NCBI GenBank assembly: GCA_913030835.1 | Contig: CAJWDP010000005.1 | Coordinates: 35,716 to 99,715 of the forward strand | Direction: 5' to 3' | DNA length: 64,000 nt | Source: an uncultured Flavobacteriales bacterium | GTDB taxonomy: Bacteria > Bacteroidota > Bacteroidia > Flavobacteriales_D > Parvicellaceae | The notes under the pieces: model-generated | Database searches by the model: none | Told to the model about the DNA's origin: nothing | What the model saw: the letters and a program-made list of their open reading frames with translations, nothing else | Part shown: one piece after another, positions 16,791 through 26,621 of the stretch | Numbering within the stretch: the first letter of the stretch is position 1 | How the letters are laid out: every line of letters begins with the position of its first letter | Made by a program: the position numbers and the translations under genes

Positions 16791-19742
16791 ATGCGAATAA
16801 ACAAAGCGTTGCTTTTAGCAATGATCATTTTTGCCTGTCTACCTGCTTTTTCATTCGATCATAGAATAGTTGCATCCGAATCAACAGAATACAAGCAGTA
16901 TTTTAACTCGGCATATGAGAACTATCCTGAGATTCCGAGAGGCGTTCTTGAGGCCGTGTCCTTTAGCTATACACGGTTGCAGCATCACGATTACAATGAA
17001 TCCTCACCAAAAAGCTGTAGTGGAGTACCAAGAACCTATGGGATCATGGGGCTTACTGAAAATGGCAAAGGCTATTTCAAAAACAATTTGAAATATGTTG
17101 CCGTGCTATCCGGAATCAGCAAACAAGAGTTGATGACTGATCCGGAACTAGCCATCTTCGGGTATGCCAAAGCATACTCTGCACTGTTGAAAAAATCATC
17201 AGATAAAGGATGGGTTAAGCACGCCAATGTGCTACGAACATTAAGCGAATTGCCCCAAAACACGATACAACAAGATTTTGCTTTAAACAGTCAATTGTAT
17301 GTGATGTTTTGGTTTCTGCAACAGGAGGAATTTCAATCTCGTTTCGGGTTTCCAAACCATGAGATAGATCTTTCAGCGCTTTTTGGAAAAGAAAATTATA
17401 AGGTGCTTTCGGCCAGAAATGTTAGTATTTCTGATGAGGGTATCAAAAGTAGTGGGGGCTCAAACTATTCAAAGGTTTCAAGGCATTGCTCAGATTATCC
17501 GGGGTCCATTTGGGTAGCCGCAGATGCTTCCAACTTTTCTTCAAGAGCAGGCACATCAATTTCCGCAATAACAATTCACGACATTGAGGGAACCTATGCA
17601 GGGGCTATTTCTTGGTTTCAAAATCCCATTTCAAATGTTAGCGCACACTACTGTCTTCGTTCAATTGACGGACAGGTCACGCAGATGGTTTGTGAATCAG
17701 ATAAAGCATGGCACGTGGGAACCGAAAATCCCTATACCGTAGGGCTGGAACACGAAGGAAAAGCAGATTATGAAGGTTGGTACACGGAAGCCATGTATCA
17801 GTCCTCTGCAAGTGTTTGTCTCAACACAATGAACAACTATGGCATAGATCCCTTGCGATCACATCAGGGACCTCCCGAATACGGCATCAACATTTTGGGT
17901 TCATGCATAAAATTAAAAGGGCATCAACACTTCAGTGGCACGTCTCATCGGGATCCCGGACTCAACTGGGACTGGGCTTATTTTTACCGCTTATTGAACG
18001 ATGGAACCACCCCTTCCCCAATATCCATTACCTCTTCCAGCGGCACAATTCACGATTCCGGAGGTGCCTCAGGAAACTACGGAGACGACGAGAGATTGTA
18101 TTGGTTGATCGAACCTCCAGGAGCAACATCAGTAACTATTTCATTTACCTCATTTGATCTTGAGCTTAATTGGGACTACATGTATTTGTACGATGGAAAT
18201 TCCGTTCACGACGATCTTATTGGCGTATATACCGGAACCTCCACTCCAGGGACGATTACAGCTGAAAGCGGATCCGTATTAATAGAATTTCGATCCGATT
18301 GCGCGACCACTAACCCTGGATGGACAGCCAGCTATACATCCTCAACTGCACCACTGTCATGCCCAGTTCCATCCGGACTGTATCAAACCGGCATACTTCC
18401 TGTTTCGGCAAGTCTGCATTGGTCGGGAAGTGCAGCAAACTACCTGTTAAGGTATCGTGATCATACCTATAATCCGTGGAGCTATCTAACCGTAGCTGAC
18501 ACCCTAGAAGTTCTCACCGGATTATCATCCAATAGCGAATACTATTGGGGCGTAGCTTCAATTTGTGGCACAGACACTTCCAGTTTCGCCGGCAGCATGT
18601 TCACAACCCCGGCTATTTCAACACCATTTACCATTTCAAAATGCGACGGCACATTTCGAGATTCAGGAGGGCCTATGGGTGTTTATATGAATTCGGAAGA
18701 TTATACCTGTACAATTGATGCAACCGGCCCAATTACCATGTCCTTCGCATCCTTCGCCATTGAAAACAGCTATGATTTCTTGTACGTGTATGACGGACCA
18801 ACAACTGCTTCACCTCAAATCATTGGGAGTCCATTTACAGGATTAGTCGGACCGGGTTCTTTTACATCTTCGGGGAACAGCATCACATTTCGTTTCACCT
18901 CAGATAATAGAACCACAGATTCAGGATGGGAAGCGGAATGGAATTGTACTCCTCCCGGACCATCAATTCCCACGGCATCCTTTACCACTTCCTCAACAAC
19001 AATTTGTTATGGAGACAGCATACAACTGGTCAACACTTCTGTGGATGCAGACACCTATAATTGGGTGATTCCCGGAGCAAGTCCAACAACAAGCTCGCAA
19101 ACCGATCCATGGGTTTTGTTTGCAACTTCCGGAAGCTACAGCATAGAGCTAATAGCGAGCGGAGCAGGAGGCAGTGACACCTTGATGCAAACGGTCAATG
19201 TAACTGTTCTGCCGAATCCAGCAGCTAGTTTTACAGAAAATGCAGACACCCTTTTTGTCCCTTCTGCTACACTCTACCTTACAAATACATCTACGGATGC
19301 AAGCACTTATTACTGGGATTTTGGTGATGGTAGCTCTTCCACAGACGTTAACCCTTGGCACAACTACAGCACTCCCGGACAGTATACTGTGCTATTGGTT
19401 GCTTACAGCTCATCCTGCGGGAATGATAGCGCATTCCTTACAGTAGAGGTCTTTAGTGCTGCGGACATTCACGAAGAGCAGATCGTTGATTTTCAAATTT
19501 CTCCTAATCCAACTATTGGAGAAACCTCTATAACGCTGAATAGCCGCTATTCTGGACATTCAGAATTGATACTCACAGATACAGAGGGACGAGTAATCCG
19601 AGTCAAACCACTGCAACTACAACCGGGTAAGAATACTTTCTTACTCGACTTTAATGAGCTGGGACTAGCAGCTGGAAATTATTTCTTACGATTGTCAACG
19701 AATTCCTCGCAAACGACGAGGCCCATTGTATTCCGAAAATAG
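16791..19742 (+). CDS. Secreted N-acetylmuramoyl-L-alanine amidase with CUB, PKD and T9SS domains
   Basis: A 983-residue exported protein. Domains in order: signal peptide (to about 21); a helical region at 45-200 that faintly recalls lysozyme-like transglycosylases; an Amidase_2 domain at 240-400; a CUB domain at 411-520; a fibronectin III-like stretch at 530-610; a second CUB domain near 615-720; two PKD-like domains up to about 905; and a type IX secretion tail (FQISPNPT...GNYFLRL). Zinc-ligand candidates are His263 (ITIHDIEG) and His378/His380 with Asp388 (HRDPG). It probably cleaves the peptide from muramic acid outside the cell, in cell-wall remodelling or attack on other bacteria. Confidence 0.87.
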   Translation: MRINKALLLAMIIFACLPAFSFDHRIVASESTEYKQYFNSAYENYPEIPRGVLEAVSFSYTRLQHHDYNESSPKSCSGVPRTYGIMGLTENGKGYFKNNLKYVAVLSGISKQELMTDPELAIFGYAKAYSALLKKSSDKGWVKHANVLRTLSELPQNTIQQDFALNSQLYVMFWFLQQEEFQSRFGFPNHEIDLSALFGKENYKVLSARNVSISDEGIKSSGGSNYSKVSRHCSDYPGSIWVAADASNFSSRAGTSISAITIHDIEGTYAGAISWFQNPISNVSAHYCLRSIDGQVTQMVCESDKAWHVGTENPYTVGLEHEGKADYEGWYTEAMYQSSASVCLNTMNNYGIDPLRSHQGPPEYGINILGSCIKLKGHQHFSGTSHRDPGLNWDWAYFYRLLNDGTTPSPISITSSSGTIHDSGGASGNYGDDERLYWLIEPPGATSVTISFTSFDLELNWDYMYLYDGNSVHDDLIGVYTGTSTPGTITAESGSVLIEFRSDCATTNPGWTASYTSSTAPLSCPVPSGLYQTGILPVSASLHWSGSAANYLLRYRDHTYNPWSYLTVADTLEVLTGLSSNSEYYWGVASICGTDTSSFAGSMFTTPAISTPFTISKCDGTFRDSGGPMGVYMNSEDYTCTIDATGPITMSFASFAIENSYDFLYVYDGPTTASPQIIGSPFTGLVGPGSFTSSGNSITFRFTSDNRTTDSGWEAEWNCTPPGPSIPTASFTTSSTTICYGDSIQLVNTSVDADTYNWVIPGASPTTSSQTDPWVLFATSGSYSIELIASGAGGSDTLMQTVNVTVLPNPAASFTENADTLFVPSATLYLTNTSTDASTYYWDFGDGSSSTDVNPWHNYSTPGQYTVLLVAYSSSCGNDSAFLTVEVFSAADIHEEQIVDFQISPNPTIGETSITLNSRYSGHSELILTDTEGRVIRVKPLQLQPGKNTFLLDFNELGLAAGNYFLRLSTNSSQTTRPIVFRK

Positions 19743-19766
19743 CTCTGATTTTATTTCGGAGTCGGT

Positions 19767-20483
19767 TTACTGACTCTCCCCGGGTTTTCCAATATCAAGA
19801 AGCTCCATTTCAAAAATCAATGCGCTGTACGGCTCAATTGGACCTCCGGGTGTGCCGGTTTCTCCATAAGCCAATTCGCTTGGCAAATAGATTTTCCATT
19901 TAGAACCAACTGACATTAATTGCAGTGCTTCAGTCCAACCCGGAACAACTTGATTTACCATATACGTTAACGGCTCGCCTCTTTCAACCGAGCTGTCAAA
20001 AACGGTACCGTCAATTAATGACCCCGTATAATGCGCTACAAATTGATCATTCAATCCAGGTTTTGGACCAGTTCCAGCGGTAATGACTTCATACTGCAAT
20101 CCGCTTGGCAGAGTAGTTACTTCCTCTCTTTGACCATTTTCTGCCAAAAACTGATCTCCCAGCTCCTTATTTTTCAAAAAAGGTTTGGACTTTTCCTGCT
20201 GAAGCAATGCAAAGGCCTCTTCAAAACTAACTTTCAAACTATCGCCTTTAAAGGCTGCTTCAAATCCAGCAACATAGGCTTCAAAATCCAAATATTCAAT
20301 CAGCTGTTGCTGTATTAAACCTTCAATTTGCTGCGCTCCTAACGCATACGATATTTTGGAATTCGCCGAATCCAGATTAACCTCACTATCCTTTGATGCA
20401 TCAGCATCAGAAACGGCATTGTTACCACCACAGCTCACGAACAAGTAGAACGACGCTGCAAAAACAGATACAAACTTTCTCAT
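19767..20483 (-). CDS. FKBP-type peptidyl-prolyl isomerase lipoprotein (second of pair)
   Basis: A 238-residue Mip/FkpA-like folding catalyst. The start at 20483 gives a short signal with lipobox LFVSC (Cys at about 18), so it is anchored to a membrane in the periplasm. Residues 40-115 are the helical dimerisation part (KISYALGAQQIEGLIQQQL) and 125-235 the FKBP domain (SGLQYEVITAGTGPKPG, GTVFDSSVERGEP, LAYGETG). Its start is one base from the stop of the upstream paralogue, so both are translated from one mRNA. Confidence 0.9.
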   Translation of the reverse strand: MRKFVSVFAASFYLFVSCGGNNAVSDADASKDSEVNLDSANSKISYALGAQQIEGLIQQQLIEYLDFEAYVAGFEAAFKGDSLKVSFEEAFALLQQEKSKPFLKNKELGDQFLAENGQREEVTTLPSGLQYEVITAGTGPKPGLNDQFVAHYTGSLIDGTVFDSSVERGEPLTYMVNQVVPGWTEALQLMSVGSKWKIYLPSELAYGETGTPGGPIEPYSALIFEMELLDIGKPGESQ

Positions 20484-20484
20484 C

Positions 20485-21186
20485 TTAATTTTCAATATCA
20501 ATTAGCTCTACTTCAAAAATAAGTGTAGCAAATGGACCAATTTTCCCACCTGCCCCACGCTCTCCATATGCAAGATCGTATGGTATGAATAGTTTCCATT
20601 TTGATCCTACAGGCATCAGCTGTAGGGCCTCAGTCCAACCTTTGATCACTCCATTCACAGGAAAAGAAATCGGCTCTCCACGTTCTACAGAACTATCAAA
20701 CACATCACCATTTAAAAGTGTACCGTGATAATGAGTTTTAACCTTATCTGTTGGACCTGGTTTTGGACCCGTTCCTTCCACCATGATCTCATATTGCAAT
20801 CCACTGGCTAATGTGGTTACCTTACCTCGTTTCCCGTTCTTCTCCAAGAATTTTGCACCTTCGTCTTTTGCGGCTTGTGCTCTTTTCAACTGAACATCCT
20901 GCATGTAGGTATTCACAATTGACATGCTTTCCTCGTCCGTCATCTTGAGTTCACCTCCCGACAGCACATCATTTAAGGCTTCTGCAATGATTTCTGGATT
21001 GAGTGATTCCATCCCCTGTCCTGCGAGACTTCTTCCAATATTAATACCTATACCATAGCTAACCGAGTCTATTTCCGTCTTTAATTCCATTGTTTTATTG
21101 TTGTTCACTGATCCCTTTTGTGTATTACATGCTGAAGCAATAACTACCAACAAGAGGATCGCAATGTATGGTTTAATCAAATTCAT
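20485..21186 (-). CDS. FKBP-type peptidyl-prolyl isomerase lipoprotein (first of pair)
   Basis: A 233-residue Mip-like isomerase. The ATG at 21186 is chosen because it begins a lipoprotein signal (lipobox ASAC); the frame upstream has no signal character. A helical FKBP_N part (VSYGIGINIGRSL) precedes the FKBP domain (SGLQYEIMVEGTGPKPG, GDVFDSSVERGEP, LAYGERG). It is a close paralogue of the next gene and probably arose by tandem duplication. A -7-like TACTTTTG (minus strand, 21209-21202) lies upstream. Confidence 0.9.
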   Translation of the reverse strand: MNLIKPYIAILLLVVIASACNTQKGSVNNNKTMELKTEIDSVSYGIGINIGRSLAGQGMESLNPEIIAEALNDVLSGGELKMTDEESMSIVNTYMQDVQLKRAQAAKDEGAKFLEKNGKRGKVTTLASGLQYEIMVEGTGPKPGPTDKVKTHYHGTLLNGDVFDSSVERGEPISFPVNGVIKGWTEALQLMPVGSKWKLFIPYDLAYGERGAGGKIGPFATLIFEVELIDIEN

Positions 21187-21312
21187 TAGTAGCTTTTCCT
21201 GCAAAAGTAACATTACCAACCAATGTTTAGCTTATAAAGAGAAAGAAAATTGATATCCGAAGTCAAAAGTGTACTTTTAATCCCAAGATCCCATTCATCA
21301 AAGGATAATCGT

Positions 21313-23460
21313 ATGAAGAGAAATTCAACATTCAAAGCATTCGTCTGGTTTTATCCGCTGATTCAGTCCGTTTTGCTCATTCTTATAATTCTGCCATCAT
21401 GCGGGCAGGGAAATTCAACTTCCAATACGAAAGATGATAACCAGCACCAATACAGTAATTATCTTATTGATGAAAGCAGTCCTTATCTCCTTCAACATGC
21501 CCACAATCCGGTAAACTGGTACCCATGGGGCGACGAAGCGCTACAAATAGCCACTGCTCAAAACAAAATGTTAATCATTAGTATCGGATATTCATCGTGT
21601 CATTGGTGCCACGTCATGGAACACGAAAGCTTTGAAGATACGGCAGTAGCACGTTTCATGAACGAGCACTTTGTATGCATTAAGGTTGATCGGGAGGAGC
21701 GACCCGATGTTGATCAAGTATATATGACGGCAGCGCAGCTGATTAGTGGTAGTGGAGGTTGGCCGCTGAATGCTCTTGCCTTACCCAATGGCAAACCCTT
21801 TTATGCAGGCACTTATTTTCCAAAGTCGGATTGGATGAAGGTACTGCAGTACTTCGTTAAAATGAACAATGAAACGCCGGAAGCCATTTACGAGCAGGCC
21901 GAAAAAGTAACCGAAGGAATCAACACCATCGATAACGTGACCTTGTCAGCTTCCACTATCAACTCCTCGTTAGAAGATCTATCAGAAGGATTTCAACAAT
22001 GGAAAGAAAATGCCGACCCAGTAAAAGGCGGGGGTAAACGAGCGCCCAAGTTTCCCATGCCTGCCATGTGGGAATACTTACTTCAGTACAACCACCTCAG
22101 CCAAGACAAAGAAGCACTTGACCTTGTACAGACCACTTTGGACAATATGGCTTATGGAGGAATCTATGATCACGTTGGTGGCGGCTTCGCCCGGTATTCA
22201 ACGGATGTAGATTGGCTGGTGCCTCATTTTGAAAAAATGCTCTATGATAATGGACAGTTGGTTAGCCTCTATTCCCATGCCTGGCAAGTCACAAAAAATC
22301 CACTATACAAAAGAACTGTGCAAGAAACTCTCGACTTTATTGAACGGAAAATGACTTCAACGGAGGGTGGGTTTTATTCTTCTCTGGATGCAGATAGCGA
22401 TGGCGAAGAAGGCAAGTTTTATGTGTGGAAAAAATCAGAAATTGATTCGATTCTTTCAGAGGATTCAAAACTTTTCTCCGATTACTACAACGTAAGCAGA
22501 ATGGGCAACTGGGAGCATGGGAAAAACATTCTGCATAGAAAAGAATCCGTTGAACAGTTTGCCAAAAAATATAAAATGAATCCAAGCGATTTGTTAGAGC
22601 AACTAGATGCAGGAAAAAAAGCGCTGTTAAAAGCGAGAAATACGCGGATAAAACCCGGGTTGGATGACAAAATATTGACTGCCTGGAATGGGCTTATGCT
22701 ACAGGGGTATGTAGATGCTTATCGTGCATTGGATGATGATCGCTACTTAAAAACCGCTATAAAGAATGCCAATTTCATTGTAAAAAATGCATACAACAAA
22801 GATGGAGGGCTCAACCGAAATTATAAGAACGGAGTTTCCACGATTCCCGGGTTTCTTGATGACTATGCTTTTGTGATCTCTGCATTTATAGATCTCTACC
22901 AAGCTACTTTCGACGAGTTTTGGTTGGACGAGTCACTCAAGCTAACGCAATATTCAATTGATCATTTTTTCGATACCAAATCCGGCATGTTTTTCTATAC
23001 AGATATCGACCACGCTGAGCTTATATCTCGCAAAATGGAGGTTTCAGATAATGTTATCCCCTCCTCCAACTCAGCAATGGCAAAGAATCTATTTTTTCTG
23101 GGGCACTATTATTACAATCAGTCATTCTTAGACAAAGCAGAACAAATGCTATCGAATGTCCAGAACGATATTCAAGCCAATTTATATTTCTATGCGAACT
23201 GGGGTGTTCTGCAAGCACACCATGTTGAGTCGCCTTTTGAAGTGGCGATTGTTGGTAAAGAATGTGCGATTAAAAGAAAACAGCTGGATCGCCATTATTT
23301 ACCCAACGTTCTGTTTCTGGGAGGTAAAAAAGAAGGGAGTCTGGAATTAATGGAAGGAAAGCTAATGAAAGGAGAAACCACAATTTATGTGTGCAAAAAC
23401 AAAGCCTGCCGATTGCCGGTTTCGCAAGTAGAAGATGTACTGAAACAATTAAAAGAATAA
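21313..23460 (+). CDS. DUF255 thioredoxin-domain protein (YyaL/SPATA20-like), lipoprotein
   Basis: About 715 residues. The start is set at the ATG at 21313, preceded by AAGGA at good spacing and beginning a lipoprotein signal (lipobox LPSC); the TTG at 21250 would add an unlikely N-terminus. Residues 40-190 form the thioredoxin-like DUF255 part with [16 protein letters not shown], a CxxC pair. The rest is an (alpha/alpha)6-like region ([24 protein letters not shown]) as in N-acylglucosamine epimerase-type folds. Biochemical function of the family is not firmly known. The lipid anchor is a deviation from cytosolic homologues. Confidence 0.85.
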   Translation: MKRNSTFKAFVWFYPLIQSVLLILIILPSCGQGNSTSNTKDDNQHQYSNYLIDESSPYLLQHAHNPVNWYPWGDEALQIATAQNKMLIISIGYSSCHWCHVMEHESFEDTAVARFMNEHFVCIKVDREERPDVDQVYMTAAQLISGSGGWPLNALALPNGKPFYAGTYFPKSDWMKVLQYFVKMNNETPEAIYEQAEKVTEGINTIDNVTLSASTINSSLEDLSEGFQQWKENADPVKGGGKRAPKFPMPAMWEYLLQYNHLSQDKEALDLVQTTLDNMAYGGIYDHVGGGFARYSTDVDWLVPHFEKMLYDNGQLVSLYSHAWQVTKNPLYKRTVQETLDFIERKMTSTEGGFYSSLDADSDGEEGKFYVWKKSEIDSILSEDSKLFSDYYNVSRMGNWEHGKNILHRKESVEQFAKKYKMNPSDLLEQLDAGKKALLKARNTRIKPGLDDKILTAWNGLMLQGYVDAYRALDDDRYLKTAIKNANFIVKNAYNKDGGLNRNYKNGVSTIPGFLDDYAFVISAFIDLYQATFDEFWLDESLKLTQYSIDHFFDTKSGMFFYTDIDHAELISRKMEVSDNVIPSSNSAMAKNLFFLGHYYYNQSFLDKAEQMLSNVQNDIQANLYFYANWGVLQAHHVESPFEVAIVGKECAIKRKQLDRHYLPNVLFLGGKKEGSLELMEGKLMKGETTIYVCKNKACRLPVSQVEDVLKQLKE

Positions 23461-23469
23461 CCCATAATC

Positions 23470-24111
23470 ATGGATTTTTTACCTACAGATATTGAAAATT
23501 ACGTTGAAACATTTACTTCCGGTGAGTCAAAAGTACTGCACGAATTAAACCGGGAAACCAATCAGAAATTCCTGATTCCTAGGATGTTGTCGGGCCATTT
23601 ACAAGGGAGAGTTTTAAGTCTATTTAGTCATCTGCTTCGACCCCGCCGAATACTTGAAATCGGAACCTACACTGGGTATTCGGCTTTGTGTCTTGCCGAA
23701 GGGCTTCAATCAGATGGTAAGCTCATTACTATTGATGTTAATGAAGAGCTTGAAGATGTAGTAAATCGCTATGTCCAGAAATCCGGATTGTCTGAGAAAA
23801 TCGAATTTAGAATTGGAAATGCAATGGAATTGATTCCCGAAATGAACGAATTATTTGACCTGGTGTTCATAGATGCAGACAAAACGAATTACTCCAACTA
23901 TTTTGACCTAGTCATAGATAAAGTCAGGCCTGGTGGTTGTATTATCGCAGACAATGTACTTTGGAGCGGCAAAGTAATTCATGATAAAGAAAATCAGGAT
24001 GAAGATACTACTGCGCTGGTAGCTTACAATCAAAAGGTTCAAAACGATCCGCGCGTCGAAAATGTGCTAATGCCCGTTCGAGATGGCTTAATGATTGCAC
24101 GAAAGCTTTAG
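23470..24111 (+). CDS. Class I SAM-dependent O-methyltransferase
   Basis: A 213-residue methyltransferase of the catechol/caffeoyl-CoA O-methyltransferase type. The S-adenosylmethionine site is visible as LEIGTYTGYSALCLAEGL, and the metal-binding aspartates as FIDADKTNY and IIADNVLW-SG. It starts nine bases after the DUF255 gene, so the two are probably co-transcribed. Its 3' end overlaps the convergent gene by four bases. Acceptor substrate unknown. Confidence 0.9.
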   Translation: MDFLPTDIENYVETFTSGESKVLHELNRETNQKFLIPRMLSGHLQGRVLSLFSHLLRPRRILEIGTYTGYSALCLAEGLQSDGKLITIDVNEELEDVVNRYVQKSGLSEKIEFRIGNAMELIPEMNELFDLVFIDADKTNYSNYFDLVIDKVRPGGCIIADNVLWSGKVIHDKENQDEDTTALVAYNQKVQNDPRVENVLMPVRDGLMIARKL

Positions 24112-24839
24112 CGAGCCAGGAATAAGTACAACCCTGCATTGCAGGCCGGAGGTTGGCGAGGGTCATCTTTCAACTTGTTATTTAGCAGATCATTTGCCCG
24201 GTAGCGAAGATACACGTTGTAATAGCTGTTTCCATATCTGAACTCAAGACCATACAACAATTTATTGGTGTATTTCAACCGCCTGGTTTTAAGGGTAGAC
24301 CTATTGACCTGGTCATCGTTGGGATGTTTGAATTTGACCGCATGACTTGAGGTGATCATCAATTCTCCATACACTGATAAATCAATGTATTTTCCTAAGT
24401 GGTTCCCCCTCTTTCCCATATTGATTCGAAAATAGGGAGCAAACTGGGCAGAAGAGTAGCTCAGCTTATCAACTAACAGCGAATCCGGTTCAGGCGCCGA
24501 GTAAAACTGTTGAAACAACGATCCCTCATGGGGCCTGTAACGATATTGATTCAGCTCACATCTAACATCGTATCCCAAAGAAAAAGTATTGCTCAATCTT
24601 CTTTTGGTTCGCACTCCATACCCCAATGAAAAGGAAGACCAACCACGAATAAGAGATACATTTTCTTCTTGAAGTCCGAAATTGAATCCAACCGAAAGCA
24701 TGCTATGTACGTACTTCTTTTTGTTCGGTCCAAAATCATCCTCAGCAAGAATTTCTTCTGTCTTTTTACGGAGCAGAATTTCCTGGCCTGTGATGGACAA
24801 GCAAAACGTGATCAATAGAAATGTAATCAAGTGTTTCAT
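24108..24839 (-). CDS. Exported protein of unknown function, barrel-like
   Basis: About 243 residues from ATG 24839 (a GTG at 24842 is also in frame), with a signal peptide ending SITGQ. Strand-like stretches (LSVGFNFGLQEE, SFSLGYGVRT, LLYGLEFRYGNSYYNVYLRY) suggest an outer-membrane protein. No family is recognised. It starts five bases after the subtilase stop codon and is probably co-transcribed with that protease. Confidence 0.6.
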   Translation of the reverse strand: MKHLITFLLITFCLSITGQEILLRKKTEEILAEDDFGPNKKKYVHSMLSVGFNFGLQEENVSLIRGWSSFSLGYGVRTKRRLSNTFSLGYDVRCELNQYRYRPHEGSLFQQFYSAPEPDSLLVDKLSYSSAQFAPYFRINMGKRGNHLGKYIDLSVYGELMITSSHAVKFKHPNDDQVNRSTLKTRRLKYTNKLLYGLEFRYGNSYYNVYLRYRANDLLNNKLKDDPRQPPACNAGLYLFLAR

Positions 24840-24844
24840 CACTG

Positions 24845-26521
24845 TTAAAAATGTATTTCCTTGGTTACTCCCCGATAATGAAATCTTAATGTCCCATTCA
24901 AATTTTCTATATCCAGCTGCAGTATGGGGTTTTCATCGACACTTACAACTGAAAACTCATCCAGATAATTCGCGTTGTTTTCAATGTGATAGTAAAATAG
25001 TTCACGCTTTTCGAAAGGATGCTCTTCGTCAATCGGTAGATTCACATTCTCATTGATGCGTTCCATTATCTTATTTGCAACCCGGTCAGGTATATTGGTC
25101 TGAACATCCAATGAATCCTGATTCAAATATTCATCCCGGATGCCGACAGTGATCGTTTCCTGCTCAATATGGATATTAAAAAGGGAATCGGGGTGCAGTG
25201 CTTGTTTTGGTTGATCTTGAAGAAATGCAGTAGCTTGCGGTACTCCATACCCGTGTGCATAATCGAAGTAGGGATAAAGATCCCCTGATTGCTCGATCCT
25301 TTTTAATAATTCCCAGTTGGACAATCCGGGGTTGGCTTGCCAGGCGCAAGCAGCAAAACCTGCAATTAATGGGGCCGAAAAGGAGGTTCCTTGGGTCATG
25401 TGTAATTTGTCGTTTACTCCGTATGCCACAACATGCCCAACACCAGTCACATTTGGCTTGAGCTCTTTATCTGCCGAGGGACCAAACGACGAAAAACTCG
25501 TATGAAAACCGCTCCAAGGATTGATGGCTCCAACAGCTAAAACACTATCACCATCCGCCGGAGCGGCCATCATCATCCAATTGTTCTTATTTCCTTCATT
25601 TCCAGCGGAAGAAACAACCAGAATTCCCTTTGAGCTGGCCAAGTTCGCTGCTTTGGTAATAACCGTGGTGTTCCCATCCATATCCGTTTTGAAATGACTT
25701 CGTCGCGTGTAACCCAAGCTACTGTTTATAATGTCAACACCATTCTTGTCCGCCCATTCCGCAGCAAACAACCATGCCTCCTCTTCCGCCAGACCTTCCT
25801 TCATTAGTTTTTCGGTTATTGCCAATAAAAAATCGGCATCCGGAGCTACACCTAACATTATCGAATCGCCAGCAATGCCGGCAATGCAGGAAAGAACAGT
25901 ACTTCCATGGGAAATTTTTCTGTATACATTTTCTGTTTTTCGAATAAAATCATAGGTTCCTTTTATTCCATCTCTAGATCGTATGTGTTCAAACATTTCA
26001 GCTTCATCAACACCGGGAAAACCCGCATCAAAGATTGCAATTCTGATTCCTTTCCCTCTGTATCCGTTTGCTGCAAATTTATCCGCTTGCATCCGCTCTA
26101 TCTGAAAACGCATTAGATCCTGGCGTTCAAAATCTGAATCAGATTCGACACTTTCTTCTGTACTGCAAATCATTTTGACAAATCCCGAAGGTTCTACATG
26201 CTTAACAAAAGGTAGTTTTTCTATGGCTTCGATCTGTTCCTCATTCGCCATAACCACCGCTGCATTCAACCAACGAGACGCTCCCAAATATTCATCAACC
26301 CTATTGGAAACTTCCGATTTGTACAACATGTTTACCGGGAGATCTGTAGAATGGTTTAGGGGATAGCTGATCCTATTTCTTCTGGCAATCGCATTTGGGT
26401 GGAAATAGTTCTCAGCCTCGAAGGAAACATTGTTTTTGTCTGTAAAATATACCCAGTACTTCTCTTGAGAATTTGCACCAAAAAAGGTCAATAAAAGTGC
26501 TATGATGAGTAAATCCTTCAA
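24845..26521 (-). CDS. S8 family subtilisin-like serine protease
   Basis: A 558-residue exported protease. Triad: Asp165 (IAIFDAGFPG), His205 (KISHGSTV) and Ser380 (TQGTSFSAP), with oxyanion Asn308 (SSAGNEGN). Residues 20-115 look like an inhibitor/propeptide region, and a beta-rich region follows the catalytic domain from about 430. The only start that keeps the signal peptide (KDLLIIALLL...GANSQ) is TTG at 26521, because the frame is closed by TAG four codons upstream and no ATG is available. No Por-type tail is evident to me at the C-terminus. Confidence 0.9.
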   Translation of the reverse strand: MKDLLIIALLLTFFGANSQEKYWVYFTDKNNVSFEAENYFHPNAIARRNRISYPLNHSTDLPVNMLYKSEVSNRVDEYLGASRWLNAAVVMANEEQIEAIEKLPFVKHVEPSGFVKMICSTEESVESDSDFERQDLMRFQIERMQADKFAANGYRGKGIRIAIFDAGFPGVDEAEMFEHIRSRDGIKGTYDFIRKTENVYRKISHGSTVLSCIAGIAGDSIMLGVAPDADFLLAITEKLMKEGLAEEEAWLFAAEWADKNGVDIINSSLGYTRRSHFKTDMDGNTTVITKAANLASSKGILVVSSAGNEGNKNNWMMMAAPADGDSVLAVGAINPWSGFHTSFSSFGPSADKELKPNVTGVGHVVAYGVNDKLHMTQGTSFSAPLIAGFAACAWQANPGLSNWELLKRIEQSGDLYPYFDYAHGYGVPQATAFLQDQPKQALHPDSLFNIHIEQETITVGIRDEYLNQDSLDVQTNIPDRVANKIMERINENVNLPIDEEHPFEKRELFYYHIENNANYLDEFSVVSVDENPILQLDIENLNGTLRFHYRGVTKEIHF

Positions 26522-26575
26522 GTATTGAAACTAATTTAACGTAAATACCATGATGAAGGTTTACATTATCAACTG

Positions 26576-26605
26576 TTGGCCGAAAATTCATTTTGTATAA
26601 CTTCA
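26576..26605 (+). promoter_or_regulatory. Possible promoter of threonine aldolase gene
   Basis: TTG at 26576-26578 with a 19-base spacer to TAACTTCA at 26598-26605. The -7 element matches six of eight positions only; the ATG is at 26622. Confidence 0.3.
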
Positions 26606-26621
26606 CAAAAAATTTGATTCC

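Noticed and set aside
19758..19776. GAGTC-N8-GACTC hairpin between the amidase and FKBP genes
   Set aside because: Five base pairs, no T run, and it overlaps the end of the FKBP coding sequence; not a credible terminator.
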